Of a stretch of DNA of 64,000 nt, positions 53,048-61,884 are shown in pieces. The stretch spans positions 682,001 to 746,000 of the forward strand of contig CAVSUJ010000001.1 of NCBI GenBank assembly GCA_963731205.1, in the 5' to 3' direction. Both the position numbers and the translations under genes were made by a program. Below the pieces are notes generated by a model. That model saw nothing but the letters and a program-made list of their open reading frames with translations, was not told the DNA's origin and made no database searches. Numbering within the stretch: the first letter of the stretch is position 1; the number at the start of each line of letters is the position of its first letter. The DNA is from DATAZK01 sp963731205. GTDB lineage: Bacteria; Actinomycetota; Actinomycetes; Frankiales; Frankiaceae.

Positions 53048-53667
53048 CAGGCGGGCACCCCCCGGGCGACACGATCGGTCGCGCGCAGCTGGCGCACCTG
53101 GATCGCGTACAGCCCGATGGCCCACCAGTAGAGCGCGGTCCCCCAGAAGACGAACGCCCACGCAATGGGGCGGGCGACGGTGGCCAGCCAGCCGTGGCCG
53201 GTCGTCGCCAGCAGGAACGGAAAGGCGTACAGCAGGTTGAAAGTGGCTGCCTTGCCGAGGAAATGGACGGGCAGCGCGATGCCGTAACCCATCCGCAACA
53301 GCACCGGTCCGAACGCGAGCAGCACGACGTCGCGCGCGATGAGCGCGACGAGCAGCCACACCGGGATGATGCCTCTGATGGTGAGCGCCACGACTGTGGA
53401 GACGATGTACAACCGGTCCGCCGCCGGGTCGAGCAGGGCCCCGATCTTGCTGGACTGATGCAGCATCCGGGCCAGCTTGCCGTCGAGATAGTCGGTCAGT
53501 CCGCTCGCCATGAGCAGCAGCAGGGCGATGCCGTCGCGGTGTGGACCGAGCACGAGCCACAGGAACACCGGCACGCCCGCCAGGCGCAGCGCCGACAGCG
53601 CATTGGGGATCGTGAGGACGCGATCGCTGAGCTCCGGCTCCTGGAAGGAGGGGGCGTCAGCGCTCAC
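53047..53667 (-). CDS. CDP-alcohol phosphatidyltransferase
   Basis: This membrane enzyme of about 206 residues has the CDP-OH-P motif in DYLDGKLARMLHQSSKIG then ALLDPAADR, followed by several membrane helices. It transfers a phosphatidyl or similar group to an alcohol; which product is made (phosphatidylglycerolphosphate, cardiolipin or another) cannot be read. GTG 53667 is chosen over the longer frame at 53718 because it begins the conserved region and leaves room for a promoter. It is followed by manC with a one-base overlap. Confidence 0.9.
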   Translation of the reverse strand: MSADAPSFQEPELSDRVLTIPNALSALRLAGVPVFLWLVLGPHRDGIALLLLMASGLTDYLDGKLARMLHQSSKIGALLDPAADRLYIVSTVVALTIRGIIPVWLLVALIARDVVLLAFGPVLLRMGYGIALPVHFLGKAATFNLLYAFPFLLATTGHGWLATVARPIAWAFVFWGTALYWWAIGLYAIQVRQLRATDRVARGVPA

Positions 53668-53742
53668 ATCCGAAACGCTAGCCCCAGCAGCCGAATCATG
53701 TCTGCCACACCCCGGCACTCGCGCCGTCGGGCCGCGCGTGGA

Positions 53743-54525
53743 TCAGCCGAACCGGCCGGTGATGTAGTCCTCCGTGCGCTTTTCGGTCGGGTTGGAGAAG
53801 ATCTTCGTGGTGGCGTCGAACTCCACCAGCTGACCGGGCTGGCCAACGCCCGTGATGTTGAAGAAGGCCGTCTTGTCGCTCACCCGGCCGGCCTGCTGCA
53901 TGTTGTGCGTCACGATGACGATGGTGAACTCGTCCTTGAGCTTGCCGATCAGGTCTTCGATGATCAGCGTGCTGATCGGGTCGAGCGCCGAGCAGGGCTC
54001 GTCCATGAGCAGCACCTGAGGCTGCACAGCGATGGCCCGCGCGATGCAGAGACGCTGCTGCTGACCACCGGAAAGGCCCGCGCCAGGCTTGTTCAGCCGG
54101 GTGCTGACCTCGTCCCACAGGCCGGCGCCGCGAAGCGAGGATTCGACAGCATCGTCCAGGAGCGAGCGCTTCTTCACGCCGCCGAGTCGCAGGCCCGATG
54201 CCACGTTGTCGTAGACCGACATGGTCGGGAACGGATTGGGCCGCTGGAAGACCATTCCGATGGTGCGGCGAACCGTCACCGGGTCGACGGTCGAGCCGTA
54301 GATGTCCTCGTCGTCGAGCAGCACCTTGCCCTTGGTTTTCGCGCCGGGCGTGACCTCGTGCATCCGGTTGATCGAGCGCAGCACGGTGGATTTGCCGCAG
54401 CCCGAGGGACCGATGAACGCGGTGACGCTCTTGGGTTCGATCGTCAGGGACACGCTGTCCACGGCATGAAAATCACCGTAGTAACAGTTCAGATCTGCTA
54501 GTTCGACTCGCTTGGCCATTGCCAC
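53743..54525 (-). CDS. pstB: Phosphate ABC transporter ATP-binding protein PstB
   Basis: This 260-residue ABC ATPase has Walker A GPSGCGKSTVL, the signature LSGGQQQRLCIARAI, Walker B VLLMDEPCSALDP and the H-loop VIVTHNMQQAGR. It drives uptake through PstA and PstC. Twelve bases separate it from pstA. Last gene of the pstSCAB operon. Confidence 0.98.
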   Translation of the reverse strand: MAMAKRVELADLNCYYGDFHAVDSVSLTIEPKSVTAFIGPSGCGKSTVLRSINRMHEVTPGAKTKGKVLLDDEDIYGSTVDPVTVRRTIGMVFQRPNPFPTMSVYDNVASGLRLGGVKKRSLLDDAVESSLRGAGLWDEVSTRLNKPGAGLSGGQQQRLCIARAIAVQPQVLLMDEPCSALDPISTLIIEDLIGKLKDEFTIVIVTHNMQQAGRVSDKTAFFNITGVGQPGQLVEFDATTKIFSNPTEKRTEDYITGRFG

Positions 54526-54536
54526 TGGGCTCCGCT

Positions 54537-55598
54537 TCAGGCTCTCTTACGCGACAGGAGGAGTACGCCCAGGCGGGCGATGAGGTTCAGCAACATCACC
54601 AGAATGATCAATGTGAGCGCTCCGGTCCAGGCCCGGTCGATAGCTGTCTGGTTATTGTTACCGGCTTCGTTGAAGACAAAGAGCGGAAGCGCAGACTGCG
54701 CGCCGGAGAACGGGTTGCTGTTGGTGGCGACGTTGCCGAAAACGGTAAGCAGCAAGGGGGCGGATTCACCAGCGATTCGGGCAATTGCCAGCATGATTCC
54801 AGTCACGATGCCCGGCAACGCCGCCGGCACCACGATGCGCTGCACCACCCGGGTACGGGTGAGTCCCAGCGCAAGACCGCCTTCCCGCAGGCTGGGGGGC
54901 ACCAGCTTCAGCATTTCTTCCGAACTGCGGATCACGGTCGGGAGCATCAGGACGGTCAGGGCGAGTGAGCCGGCGAAACCGCTGTATCCGAAGCCGAATG
55001 CCAGCACCCAGGCAGCAAGGATGAACAAGCCGGCGACGATCGACGGGACGCCTGTCATCACGTCGACGAAGAAGCTCACCGCACGCCCGAAGCGTCCCTT
55101 CGCGTATTCGGTGAGGTAGATCGAGACGAGCAGTCCGAGCGGGACGGCAATCGCCGTGGCGATGGCGATCTGCTCGATGGTGCCCACGATGGCGGCTTCC
55201 GCCCCGCCGTCGGCGTCCGATTCGGAGACCCCGCTCATCGAGTGGGTGAAGAACGTCCAGTCGAAACGCTTGGCGCCGTGGGCGATCGTGAAGCCGAGGA
55301 CCGACAGCAACGGTGCCAGAGCGGCGATGAACGCCCCCACCACGAGCGCCAGGATGAACCGGTCCATGGCACGCCGGCGGCCCTCGACGAGCGCCGAAGC
55401 CACCGTCTGTGCCACCAGGTAAAGGAGGAGAAAGAAAACGAGGAAGTCGGCGCGGCCTTGGAACGGTGTCACCGCAAAGACCAGCAGCGAAATCGCCACG
55501 GCCGCCACGGGAATTGCGAAGAGCACCTTCTTCGAGAGCCGGCGCGTGCTGAGTGCCAGCCCTCCGATGGGCGACGCGCTCAGAGTCGGAGTCGTCAT
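54537..55598 (-). CDS. pstA: Phosphate ABC transporter permease PstA
   Basis: This 353-residue inner-membrane permease has six or more helices and the EAA-loop region LKLVPPSLREGGLALGLTR (about residues 234-252), followed by RVVQRIVVPAALPGIVTG. The N-terminus is longer than in E. coli PstA, adding one or two helices. Overlaps pstC by four bases and is followed by pstB. Confidence 0.96.
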   Translation of the reverse strand: MTTPTLSASPIGGLALSTRRLSKKVLFAIPVAAVAISLLVFAVTPFQGRADFLVFFLLLYLVAQTVASALVEGRRRAMDRFILALVVGAFIAALAPLLSVLGFTIAHGAKRFDWTFFTHSMSGVSESDADGGAEAAIVGTIEQIAIATAIAVPLGLLVSIYLTEYAKGRFGRAVSFFVDVMTGVPSIVAGLFILAAWVLAFGFGYSGFAGSLALTVLMLPTVIRSSEEMLKLVPPSLREGGLALGLTRTRVVQRIVVPAALPGIVTGIMLAIARIAGESAPLLLTVFGNVATNSNPFSGAQSALPLFVFNEAGNNNQTAIDRAWTGALTLIILVMLLNLIARLGVLLLSRKRA

Positions 55599-56611
55599 AC
55601 GACCGACCCCGCCGGGATGGCGCGTCTGGCGATGAACCGCGCGAAGAGGTTGACGATGAGGGTGATCACGAAGAGCACCAGGCCTGAGGCGATGAGCGCC
55701 CCGAGCCCGATCTTGCCGGCGTCACCGTACTGGTTGGCAATGTTGGCCGCGATGGTGTTACCGCCCGGGGTGAAGATCTTGTAGACGATCTCGAAGTTGC
55801 TCGACAGGACAAGCGCCACGGCGATCGTCTCGCCCAACGCGCGCCCGAAGCCCAGCACCGTGGCGCTCGCGACGCCGGACTTCCCGAACGGCAGCACGGA
55901 GATGCGAATCATCTCCCACCGGGTGGCGCCGAGCGCGAGAGCCGCTTCGCGCTGCGTCTGCGGCACTTGCAGGAAAACCTCGCGCGAGATGGCCGCAATG
56001 ATCGGCAAGATCATGACGGCCAGCACCAGCGCGGCGGCAAAGACCGATTTGCCGAATCCGCCTGAGGTGTTGAGGATCGGGATCCAGCCGAAGTAGCGCG
56101 CCAGCCATTCCGAGAGCGGAATCAGGTGCGGCACCAGGAAGATCAGACCCCAGAGCCCGTAGACGACGCTGGGCACGGCGGCCAGCAGGTCGACGATGTA
56201 TCCGAGACCTTGCGCGAGGCGCCTCGGCGCGTAATACGCGATGAAGAGCGCGACACCGATGGCTACCGGCACGGCCATGACCAGTGCCAGGAACGAGGTG
56301 AAGACCGTGCCGAACGCCAGGGCGCCGATCCCGAATTGCGGGTGGGCGATGTCGTCGAGGCCGTTCTTTGCCGGGACCGTGCCGTCCGGCGTCCAGTTCT
56401 TGTAGGTGAAGAAGTTCGCCAGGTTCTTGTTCAGCGCCGGCACGGCCTTGACGACCAGAAAGATCGCAATCGCCGCCAGCACGGCGAGCACCAGGTAGCC
56501 GGCCAGAATCACGACGACCCCGAAGATGCGGTCCTGGGTCTCGCCTTTACGCCAGCGTTCGCGTGGAGTCAGCGAGCGCAGCGGGCGACTCACTTCGGCT
56601 GGCGCGGTCAT
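55595..56611 (-). CDS. pstC: Phosphate ABC transporter permease PstC
   Basis: This 338-residue permease is paired with PstA. It contains the EAA-like VPQTQREAALALGATRWEM region and the conserved GLWGLIFLVPHLIPLSEWL segment. Its ATG is about 108 bases after the pstS stop, across a strong stem-loop. The end overlaps pstA. Confidence 0.96.
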   Translation of the reverse strand: MTAPAEVSRPLRSLTPRERWRKGETQDRIFGVVVILAGYLVLAVLAAIAIFLVVKAVPALNKNLANFFTYKNWTPDGTVPAKNGLDDIAHPQFGIGALAFGTVFTSFLALVMAVPVAIGVALFIAYYAPRRLAQGLGYIVDLLAAVPSVVYGLWGLIFLVPHLIPLSEWLARYFGWIPILNTSGGFGKSVFAAALVLAVMILPIIAAISREVFLQVPQTQREAALALGATRWEMIRISVLPFGKSGVASATVLGFGRALGETIAVALVLSSNFEIVYKIFTPGGNTIAANIANQYGDAGKIGLGALIASGLVLFVITLIVNLFARFIARRAIPAGSVV

Positions 56612-56674
56612 CGTGCGGCGTCACCTTTCTGCGGCGTCATGATCGATCTTCGTATGCACTGCTGACGCGAGCAA

Positions 56675-56703
56675 GCGGCCGGCGGGATGGGCCCGCCGGC
56701 CGC
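56675..56703. other. Perfect 12-bp stem-loop between pstS and pstC
   Basis: GCGGCCGGCGGG at 56675-56686 and CCCGCCGGCCGC at 56692-56703 pair perfectly around a 5-base loop. No T-run follows on the minus strand, so it is not a classical intrinsic terminator. It may stabilise the pstS message 3' end or partly reduce read-through, giving more PstS than permease, as is common for binding-protein operons. Confidence 0.85.
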
Positions 56704-56719
56704 TGATTGCCCGACTTCG

Positions 56720-57877
56720 TCAGGAGATCTTCGCGGCGACGCCTGCCACCTTGCTGACGATGTTGTCCGGCAGCTGGACGTATCCGGCCGTCGGCAGCAC
56801 AGCCTGGCCGGCCGAGGAGGAGGTGTAGCTCAGGAAGCTCTTCACCAGCCCGGCCTTCTTGCCACCCTTGGTGCAGGTGATCTCGTAGGTCACCAGCGAG
56901 ATCGGGTAAGCGGTTCCGTCGGCCGTGGTGTAGTCGAACTTCAGCGCGAGGTCGTCACCGGTGCCGGCAACGGTCGCCTTGGCCAGGAACGCCGTCACGT
57001 TGGCGGCGGTGTCCTCGACGAACTTGCCACCCGCGTCGCCGACCTTGGCGATGCTCAGGTTGCCCTGCGTGGCGTAGCTGGTCTCGAAGTACCCGATGCC
57101 GCCCGCTGTGGACTTCACGCCCTGCGCGACGCCCGCGGAACCCTTGGCGCCCTGCCCGCCCGGAGCAGACCAGGTCTTGCCGAACTGGTAGGTCCAGTCG
57201 CTCTTGGCGACGTTGGTCAGGTAGTTCGTGAAGTTGTACGTCGTGCCGGAGCTGTCGGACCGGTGGAAGGTCTGGATCGTCGTGCTCGGCAGCGTCGCGC
57301 TGGGGTTGTCAGCCTTGATCGCCGCGTCGTTCCAGGTCTTGATCTTGCCGCTGAAGATCTTGGCGATGGTGCCCGCCGAGAGGTTCAGGCTGGTGACGCC
57401 CGGAAGGTTGTAGGCGATGGCGATTCCGCCGGGTGCCATGGGCAGGTCAACGGCTTCGCCGCCGCTGCAGACCTTGTCGGCCGAGGACTTCTGGTCGGTG
57501 GTCAGCGGGAAGTCGGATCCGGCGAAGTCGTCGGTACCGGCCGTGAAGTCGGTGACGCCCTTGCCCGAGCCGCCGCCGCCGTAGTTGATGACGGCGCCCT
57601 TGCAGGCGGCCTGGTAGGCCTTCGCCCACGCCGAGATGGCGTTGGCCTGCGCGGTCGAACCGGATGAGGTCAGCGTGCCCGAACCGTTGCAGGTGATGCC
57701 ACCTGCGGCAGCAGTGCTACCGCTGGCGCTCGGCGCCGACGACGAGGTGGTGGCACTGCTGGAGGGCTGAGTGGTGGAACCTTTGCTGCTCGAGCCGCAA
57801 GCGGCGACGGCAAGCAGGGCGCTGGCGGCAACTGCGGCCGATCCGTACTGACTCCAGCGTCGAGTGGTACAACCCAC
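56720..57877 (-). CDS. pstS: Phosphate-binding lipoprotein PstS
   Basis: This secreted phosphate receptor of about 385 residues has a lipoprotein signal ending in the lipobox LAVAAC, a Ser/Thr/Ala linker (about 26-60), and the PstS ligand residues in GSGTLTSSGSTAQ, GGGGSGKGVTDF, FAGSDFPL and HRSDSSGTTYNF. GTG 57877 is preferred over GTG 57883 because GGAGG lies nine bases before it. A PHO-box-like pair of direct repeats lies about 90 bases upstream. First gene of pstSCAB. Confidence 0.96.
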   Translation of the reverse strand: MGCTTRRWSQYGSAAVAASALLAVAACGSSSKGSTTQPSSSATTSSSAPSASGSTAAAGGITCNGSGTLTSSGSTAQANAISAWAKAYQAACKGAVINYGGGGSGKGVTDFTAGTDDFAGSDFPLTTDQKSSADKVCSGGEAVDLPMAPGGIAIAYNLPGVTSLNLSAGTIAKIFSGKIKTWNDAAIKADNPSATLPSTTIQTFHRSDSSGTTYNFTNYLTNVAKSDWTYQFGKTWSAPGGQGAKGSAGVAQGVKSTAGGIGYFETSYATQGNLSIAKVGDAGGKFVEDTAANVTAFLAKATVAGTGDDLALKFDYTTADGTAYPISLVTYEITCTKGGKKAGLVKSFLSYTSSSAGQAVLPTAGYVQLPDNIVSKVAGVAAKIS

Positions 57878-57966
57878 GGTCACTGACCTCCATTGTGGCG
57901 CGACGGCCCACGCGGGCTCGTCTGTCACAGGTCACGCTAGGAAGGCGCGGCGACCGTTCGGAGAAG

Positions 57967-57988
57967 TGACTCTGAACGGGAGGTGAAC
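57967..57988 (-). promoter_or_regulatory. PHO-box-like direct repeat upstream of pstS
   Basis: On the minus strand two adjacent 11-base units read GTTCACCTCCC (57988-57978) and GTTCAGAGTCA (57977-57967). They match the actinobacterial PHO-box unit (GTTCACC-type, 11-bp period) bound by OmpR-like phosphate regulators. They lie between the regX3 stop and the pstS start. RegX3 binding is predicted. Confidence 0.75.
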
Positions 57989-58013
57989 GCTCCCCGTCGA
58001 GCCTGCCGCGGGT

Positions 58014-58701
58014 TCAGCTGATGGCGGCATCAAATCGGTAGCCAACGCCACGAATCGTCACAAGGTGCCGCGGCTGCGAAGGGTCGGGTTCGATCTTCGC
58101 GCGAAGCCGTTTGACGTGGACGTCCAGTGTTTTGGTGTCGCCGAAATAGTCGGCACCCCACACCCGATTCATCAGCTGCTCGCGAGTCAGCACGCGCCCG
58201 GCGTTGCGCAGCAGCACCTCGAGGAGCTCGAATTCCTTGAGCGGCAAGCGGAGTCGGCTCCCCGCCGACACTCACCACGTGACGGTCGGGATCCAGGCGC
58301 ACCGGACCCGCCTCGAGGACGTCGGCCGGCGCGCTGGGTTGCTCCCGGCGGCGCAGGACAGCCCGCAGCCGGGCTACCAGTTCGCGACTGCTGAAGGGCT
58401 TGGTGACGTAGTCATCGGCGCCGAGCTCGAGCCCGACGACCTTGTCCACCTCGCCGTCCTTCGCGGTGAGCATCACGACCGGGACGTCGGAGCGCCGCCG
58501 CAGCTCGCGACAGACCTCGAGTCCGGAAAGGCCGGGCAACATCAGGTCGAGCAGGACGATGTCGGCACCGGCGCGGTCGAATTCCTCAAGCGCCGCAGGG
58601 CCGGACGTCGCGACCGAGACCTCGAAGCCCTCCTTGCGAAGCAGGAAGGAAAGCGCGTCGGAGAACGAGTCCTCGTCCTCGACGACCAGCACCCGGGTCA
58701 T
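58014..58701 (-). CDS. regX3: Phosphate response regulator RegX3 (PhoB-like), frameshifted near 58249-58254
   Basis: This OmpR/PhoB-family regulator has a receiver domain (RVLVVEDEDSFSDAL, phosphoacceptor Asp in IVLLDLMLPG, VMLTAKDGEVDKV, DYVTKPFSSREL) and a C-terminal winged helix (LPLKEFELLEVLLRNAG, TLDVHVKRLRAKIE, IRGVGYRFD). The frame breaks at VVSVGGEPT; one surplus base of a GG pair at 58250-58251 shifts it +1. The repaired length is about 228 residues. The ATG overlaps the senX3 stop (ATGA). It should activate pst and related genes under phosphate limitation. Confidence 0.93.
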
Positions 58702-59888
58702 TGGGCCACCCGGGTCGGTGACGGCAGCTCCAGGGTGAATGTCGAGCCTGAGCCTGGGGAGCTCCACACGCGCACGTGTCCTCCATGGTTGTTGACGATG
58801 TGCTTGACGATGGCGAGGCCGAGACCGGTGCCCCCGGTCTGGCGCGAGCGGGCCGGATCGACCCGGTAGAAGCGTTCGAAGACGCGGTCGAGGTCTTCGG
58901 GCGGGATGCCGATTCCCTGGTCGGTCACGGAGATCTCCCACCAGTCACCGCGACCGCGTGCGGCCAGTGCGACCTTGGTCGCCTCGGGACTGTAGGCGAT
59001 CGCGTTCTCCAGCAGGTTGGCGACGGCCGTGACGAGCTGAGACTCACTGCCGAGCACCTTGCCGCCGCGGTCACCGCCGATCACGACCGAGATCTGCTTG
59101 GCGTCGGCGGCCGGTGAGATCCGGTCGACGGCCTCGGCGAGCACGTCGTCGACGGCCACCGGAGCCGGATCCGGACGCGCGTCGGCGCCCTGCACCCGGG
59201 AGAGGTCGATCAGCTCCGTCACGAGCCGCGACAGCCGCGCCGCCTCGTGACGGATCCGCGTGAGGAAACGCAGCATCTGCTCGCGGTCGTCCTCCGAGGT
59301 CTCGACCGCGGCTTCGGCGAGCAGGGCGAGCGCCCCGACCGGGGTCTTGATCTCGTGCCCGACGTTGGCGACGAAGTCGCGCCGGACCGCCTCGACCCGG
59401 CGGGATTCGGTGACGTCTTCGACGAGCAGCGCCACCATCCCTTCGGTGAGGCAGACGACGCGCACGCGGACCTCGAGCGGCTGCGAGCGCCAGCCGAACG
59501 ACGGCAGCGTCATGTCCTGCTGAAGCGAGGCGTCAGGTCCTTCGCGACGCGCGTTGCGGGCAAGAGCGAGCAGCTCCGGAGGCGGTGGCTTGCCTGCGAC
59601 GGCAATGCCCATCTGCCGGCCGGCCTCGTTGTCGAGCATGACCTCGTCGCTGCGGTTGAGCACCGCGACGCCGATCGGCACGTTGGCGAGAATGGCGAGC
59701 GGGAGGGCTTCAGGGGGCCTGGCAGAGACCGCCGCAGCGGCCAGCTGGCGGCGCGCCGCAGCCGCCCGTCGGCGGCGCGCGCCGACGATCGAGGCGATGG
59801 TGAGGCCCCCGAGCAGTCCAATTGCCAGCCCGAGCAGACCGCCGACCAGCCATGCCACGCTCTTGATCGTAGGTCCCACAGGCGCCAC
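58698..59888 (-). CDS. senX3: Phosphate sensor histidine kinase SenX3 (PhoR-like)
   Basis: This 396-residue kinase has an N-terminal membrane region (VAWLVGGLLGLAIGLLGGLTI), an Arg/Ala-rich linker, a PAS-like region (about 60-150), the H-box FVANVGHEIKTPVGAL, and the ATPase N, G1 and G2 boxes LLENAIAYSPEA, VTDQGIGIPPEDLDR and GGTGLGLAIVKHI. It should phosphorylate RegX3. It is co-transcribed with regX3 and divergent from phoU. Confidence 0.96.
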   Translation of the reverse strand: MAPVGPTIKSVAWLVGGLLGLAIGLLGGLTIASIVGARRRRAAAARRQLAAAAVSARPPEALPLAILANVPIGVAVLNRSDEVMLDNEAGRQMGIAVAGKPPPPELLALARNARREGPDASLQQDMTLPSFGWRSQPLEVRVRVVCLTEGMVALLVEDVTESRRVEAVRRDFVANVGHEIKTPVGALALLAEAAVETSEDDREQMLRFLTRIRHEAARLSRLVTELIDLSRVQGADARPDPAPVAVDDVLAEAVDRISPAADAKQISVVIGGDRGGKVLGSESQLVTAVANLLENAIAYSPEATKVALAARGRGDWWEISVTDQGIGIPPEDLDRVFERFYRVDPARSRQTGGTGLGLAIVKHIVNNHGGHVRVWSSPGSGSTFTLELPSPTRVAQ

Positions 59889-59919
59889 AAAGGCGTCAGC
59901 GCGCCCCGAGCCACCGGAC

Positions 59920-59941
59920 GTTCACCTTGCGTGCACCGGTT
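59920..59941 (+). promoter_or_regulatory. PHO-box-like direct repeat between senX3 and phoU
   Basis: Two adjacent 11-base units, GTTCACCTTGC (59920-59930) and GTGCACCGGTT (59931-59941), fit the same repeat pattern as the pstS site with one mismatch in the second unit. They lie in the 130-base divergent gap and could control phoU, senX3-regX3 or both. Confidence 0.6.
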
Positions 59942-60018
59942 CTTTCCCAGCGCACCAGTGCTGACCGGGCACCCTTGGGTAGCCTGCGGTCCTGCTCGGA
60001 ACCCCGGAGGGTTGACTC

Positions 60019-60675
60019 TTGCGCGACGCGTACCACGACGATCTGAACGCTCTGACGCAGTCGATGGTCGAAATGACCCGACTCGTCTCCAGCGCGGTGG
60101 CGCGTGCCACCACCGCACTACTGGACGCGGACCTCGAGCTCGCCGAGCGGGTGATCAGCGGCGACGCCGCCGTCGACGCGCAATACCGCGACGCCGAAGA
60201 GCGGGCCTTCGATCTACTGGCGCGCCAGGCCCCGGTCGCCGGCGATCTGCGGCGCATCGTGGCCAGCCTGCGCATGGTGTCCGACCTGGAGCGCGGTGGC
60301 GATCTCGCGGTCCACATCGCCGAGGTCGCGCGCCGCCGCTACCCGGCATCAGCCATCCCGCCGGCGCTTCGCAGCACAATGCTCGAGATGGGCCAGATCG
60401 GCGAGCGGATCATGACCAAGGCGGGCAGCATCATCGCCACGTCGGATCTGGTGCTCGCCGAGCAGATCGAGCAGGACGACGACGTGGTCGACAGCCTGCA
60501 CCGGCAGCTCTTCCGGGTACTGCTCGAGGACGAATGGGACGGCAGCGTAGAGGCCGCCGTCGACATCACGTTGTGCAGTCGCTTCTACGAGCGGATCGCC
60601 GACCACGCCGTCGGGGTCGCCCGCCGGGTGGTCTATCTCGTGACCGGTTTGCAGCCGGCCGAGGCCTCGCTCTAG
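60019..60675 (+). CDS. phoU: Phosphate-signalling protein PhoU
   Basis: This 218-residue all-helical protein begins at TTG 60019, with GGAGGG upstream. It carries two PhoU repeats with metal-coordinating acidic motifs (SDLERGGDLAVHIAEVARR and SRFYERIADHAVGVARR). It links the Pst transporter to the SenX3 kinase and damps signalling in high phosphate. It is divergent from senX3-regX3 and its stop overlaps that of the convergent aminotransferase (CTAG). Confidence 0.96.
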   Translation: MRDAYHDDLNALTQSMVEMTRLVSSAVARATTALLDADLELAERVISGDAAVDAQYRDAEERAFDLLARQAPVAGDLRRIVASLRMVSDLERGGDLAVHIAEVARRRYPASAIPPALRSTMLEMGQIGERIMTKAGSIIATSDLVLAEQIEQDDDVVDSLHRQLFRVLLEDEWDGSVEAAVDITLCSRFYERIADHAVGVARRVVYLVTGLQPAEASL

Positions 60676-61862
60676 CGGAGCGGTTCCAAGGCCGACCGCA
60701 TTCGGCGGACCGCTTCGAGCAGGAGCGGGCCGCTGGTCCCGACGTTCAGCCGGGCGAAACCGGCGCCCTCGCGTCCGAAATCGGGACCCGGCGACAGGGC
60801 GACGCGACCGCGTTCCAGGAACACCTCGGCAGGATCGGATTCCAGACCCAGCGCGCGGCAGTCGAGCCACATGAGATAGCCAGCGTCGGCAGGCGCGACG
60901 GTGATCTGTGGAAGCGCCGCGGCAAGCAACGCCCGGGCCCGCTCGTGCTGGCGCGAGAGGTGTGCGGTGACCGCCTCAAGCCAGCTGTCCCCCTCCGCCG
61001 ACGCACGGAAAGCGGCGTTGGCGGCCAGCACCCCGTAGTGCCCGGGATGGCGCAGCGCGACGGGCAGCTCTTCGACAGCGGCGCCCGTTTCACGATCCCC
61101 CGCGATCAGCAGCGCGCACTTCAGCCCGGCGACGTTCCACGACTTCGAGGCTGACGTGACCGTCAGCGCGCGCTGCTCCCCGAGGGCGAGCAGCGGGGTG
61201 AACGTGCGGCCGGGCAGTGTGAGCGGGGCGTGCACCTCGTCGCTGATCAGGCCGGCGCCGGTGCGCGCGGCCACGTCGCGAAGCGCACCCAACTCCGCCG
61301 GGGTAGGGATGCTCCCCGTCGGGTTGTGCGGATTGCAGAGCAGCACGGCCCGGGCACCGGCGGCCAGCGCCTCACTGATGGCGTCGACGTCCAGCGCCCA
61401 GCGTCCGGCGACGGCACGCATCGGAGCGTCGACGGGCAACCGCTCCAGCCGTTCGATCGCCTGCCGGAAAGGCCCGTACACCGGAGGCGTGAGGACGACC
61501 CCGTCCCCCGGGCTGGTCAGCATCTCGATGGCCCGCGCTACGCCGCCCATGACGTCGGGCACGACTGCCACGCGCTGCGGATCAGGGGCCCATCCCCAGC
61601 GACCCGCGGCGAACGCGGCGAAGGCCTCGGCGGCGTGCACATCGTTCGCGTAGCCGGCGTCGCCGATCTGGACGGCCTCCAGCAGCGCAGCGCTGACCGC
61701 CGGCGCAAGCGGCAGATCCATCTCGGCGACGAATGCCGGAAGGACGTCGGGCGCAAATGCGGTCCACTTGTAGCTTCGCCGCCGGCGCAGGGTCGCGAGA
61801 TCGATCGCGTCGAAACGCGTGGGTTCACCGAGGAGCGCGTCGAGTGCGTCAGCCTGGGTCAC
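60672..61862 (-). CDS. MalY/PatB-type PLP-dependent C-S lyase or aminotransferase
   Basis: This fold-type I PLP enzyme of 396 residues starts at GTG 61862. It has the PLP lysine in SASKSWNVAGLKC, AEMDLPLAPAV near the N-terminus, LLCNPHNPTGSIP and a terminal RLNVGTSGPLLLEAV. This is the cystathionine beta-lyase/MalY/PatB subgroup. Substrate is not certain. The longer frame to 62090 has no family similarity and overlaps the next gene, so it was trimmed. Confidence 0.9.
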   Translation of the reverse strand: MTQADALDALLGEPTRFDAIDLATLRRRRSYKWTAFAPDVLPAFVAEMDLPLAPAVSAALLEAVQIGDAGYANDVHAAEAFAAFAAGRWGWAPDPQRVAVVPDVMGGVARAIEMLTSPGDGVVLTPPVYGPFRQAIERLERLPVDAPMRAVAGRWALDVDAISEALAAGARAVLLCNPHNPTGSIPTPAELGALRDVAARTGAGLISDEVHAPLTLPGRTFTPLLALGEQRALTVTSASKSWNVAGLKCALLIAGDRETGAAVEELPVALRHPGHYGVLAANAAFRASAEGDSWLEAVTAHLSRQHERARALLAAALPQITVAPADAGYLMWLDCRALGLESDPAEVFLERGRVALSPGPDFGREGAGFARLNVGTSGPLLLEAVRRMRSALEPLR

Positions 61863-61884
61863 CGGCCAACTATGCCCGCGTCGG

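Noticed and set aside
53048..53560. N-terminal extension of manC
   Set aside because: It overlaps the CDP-alcohol phosphatidyltransferase gene and precedes the canonical start MRAVVMAGGEGTR.
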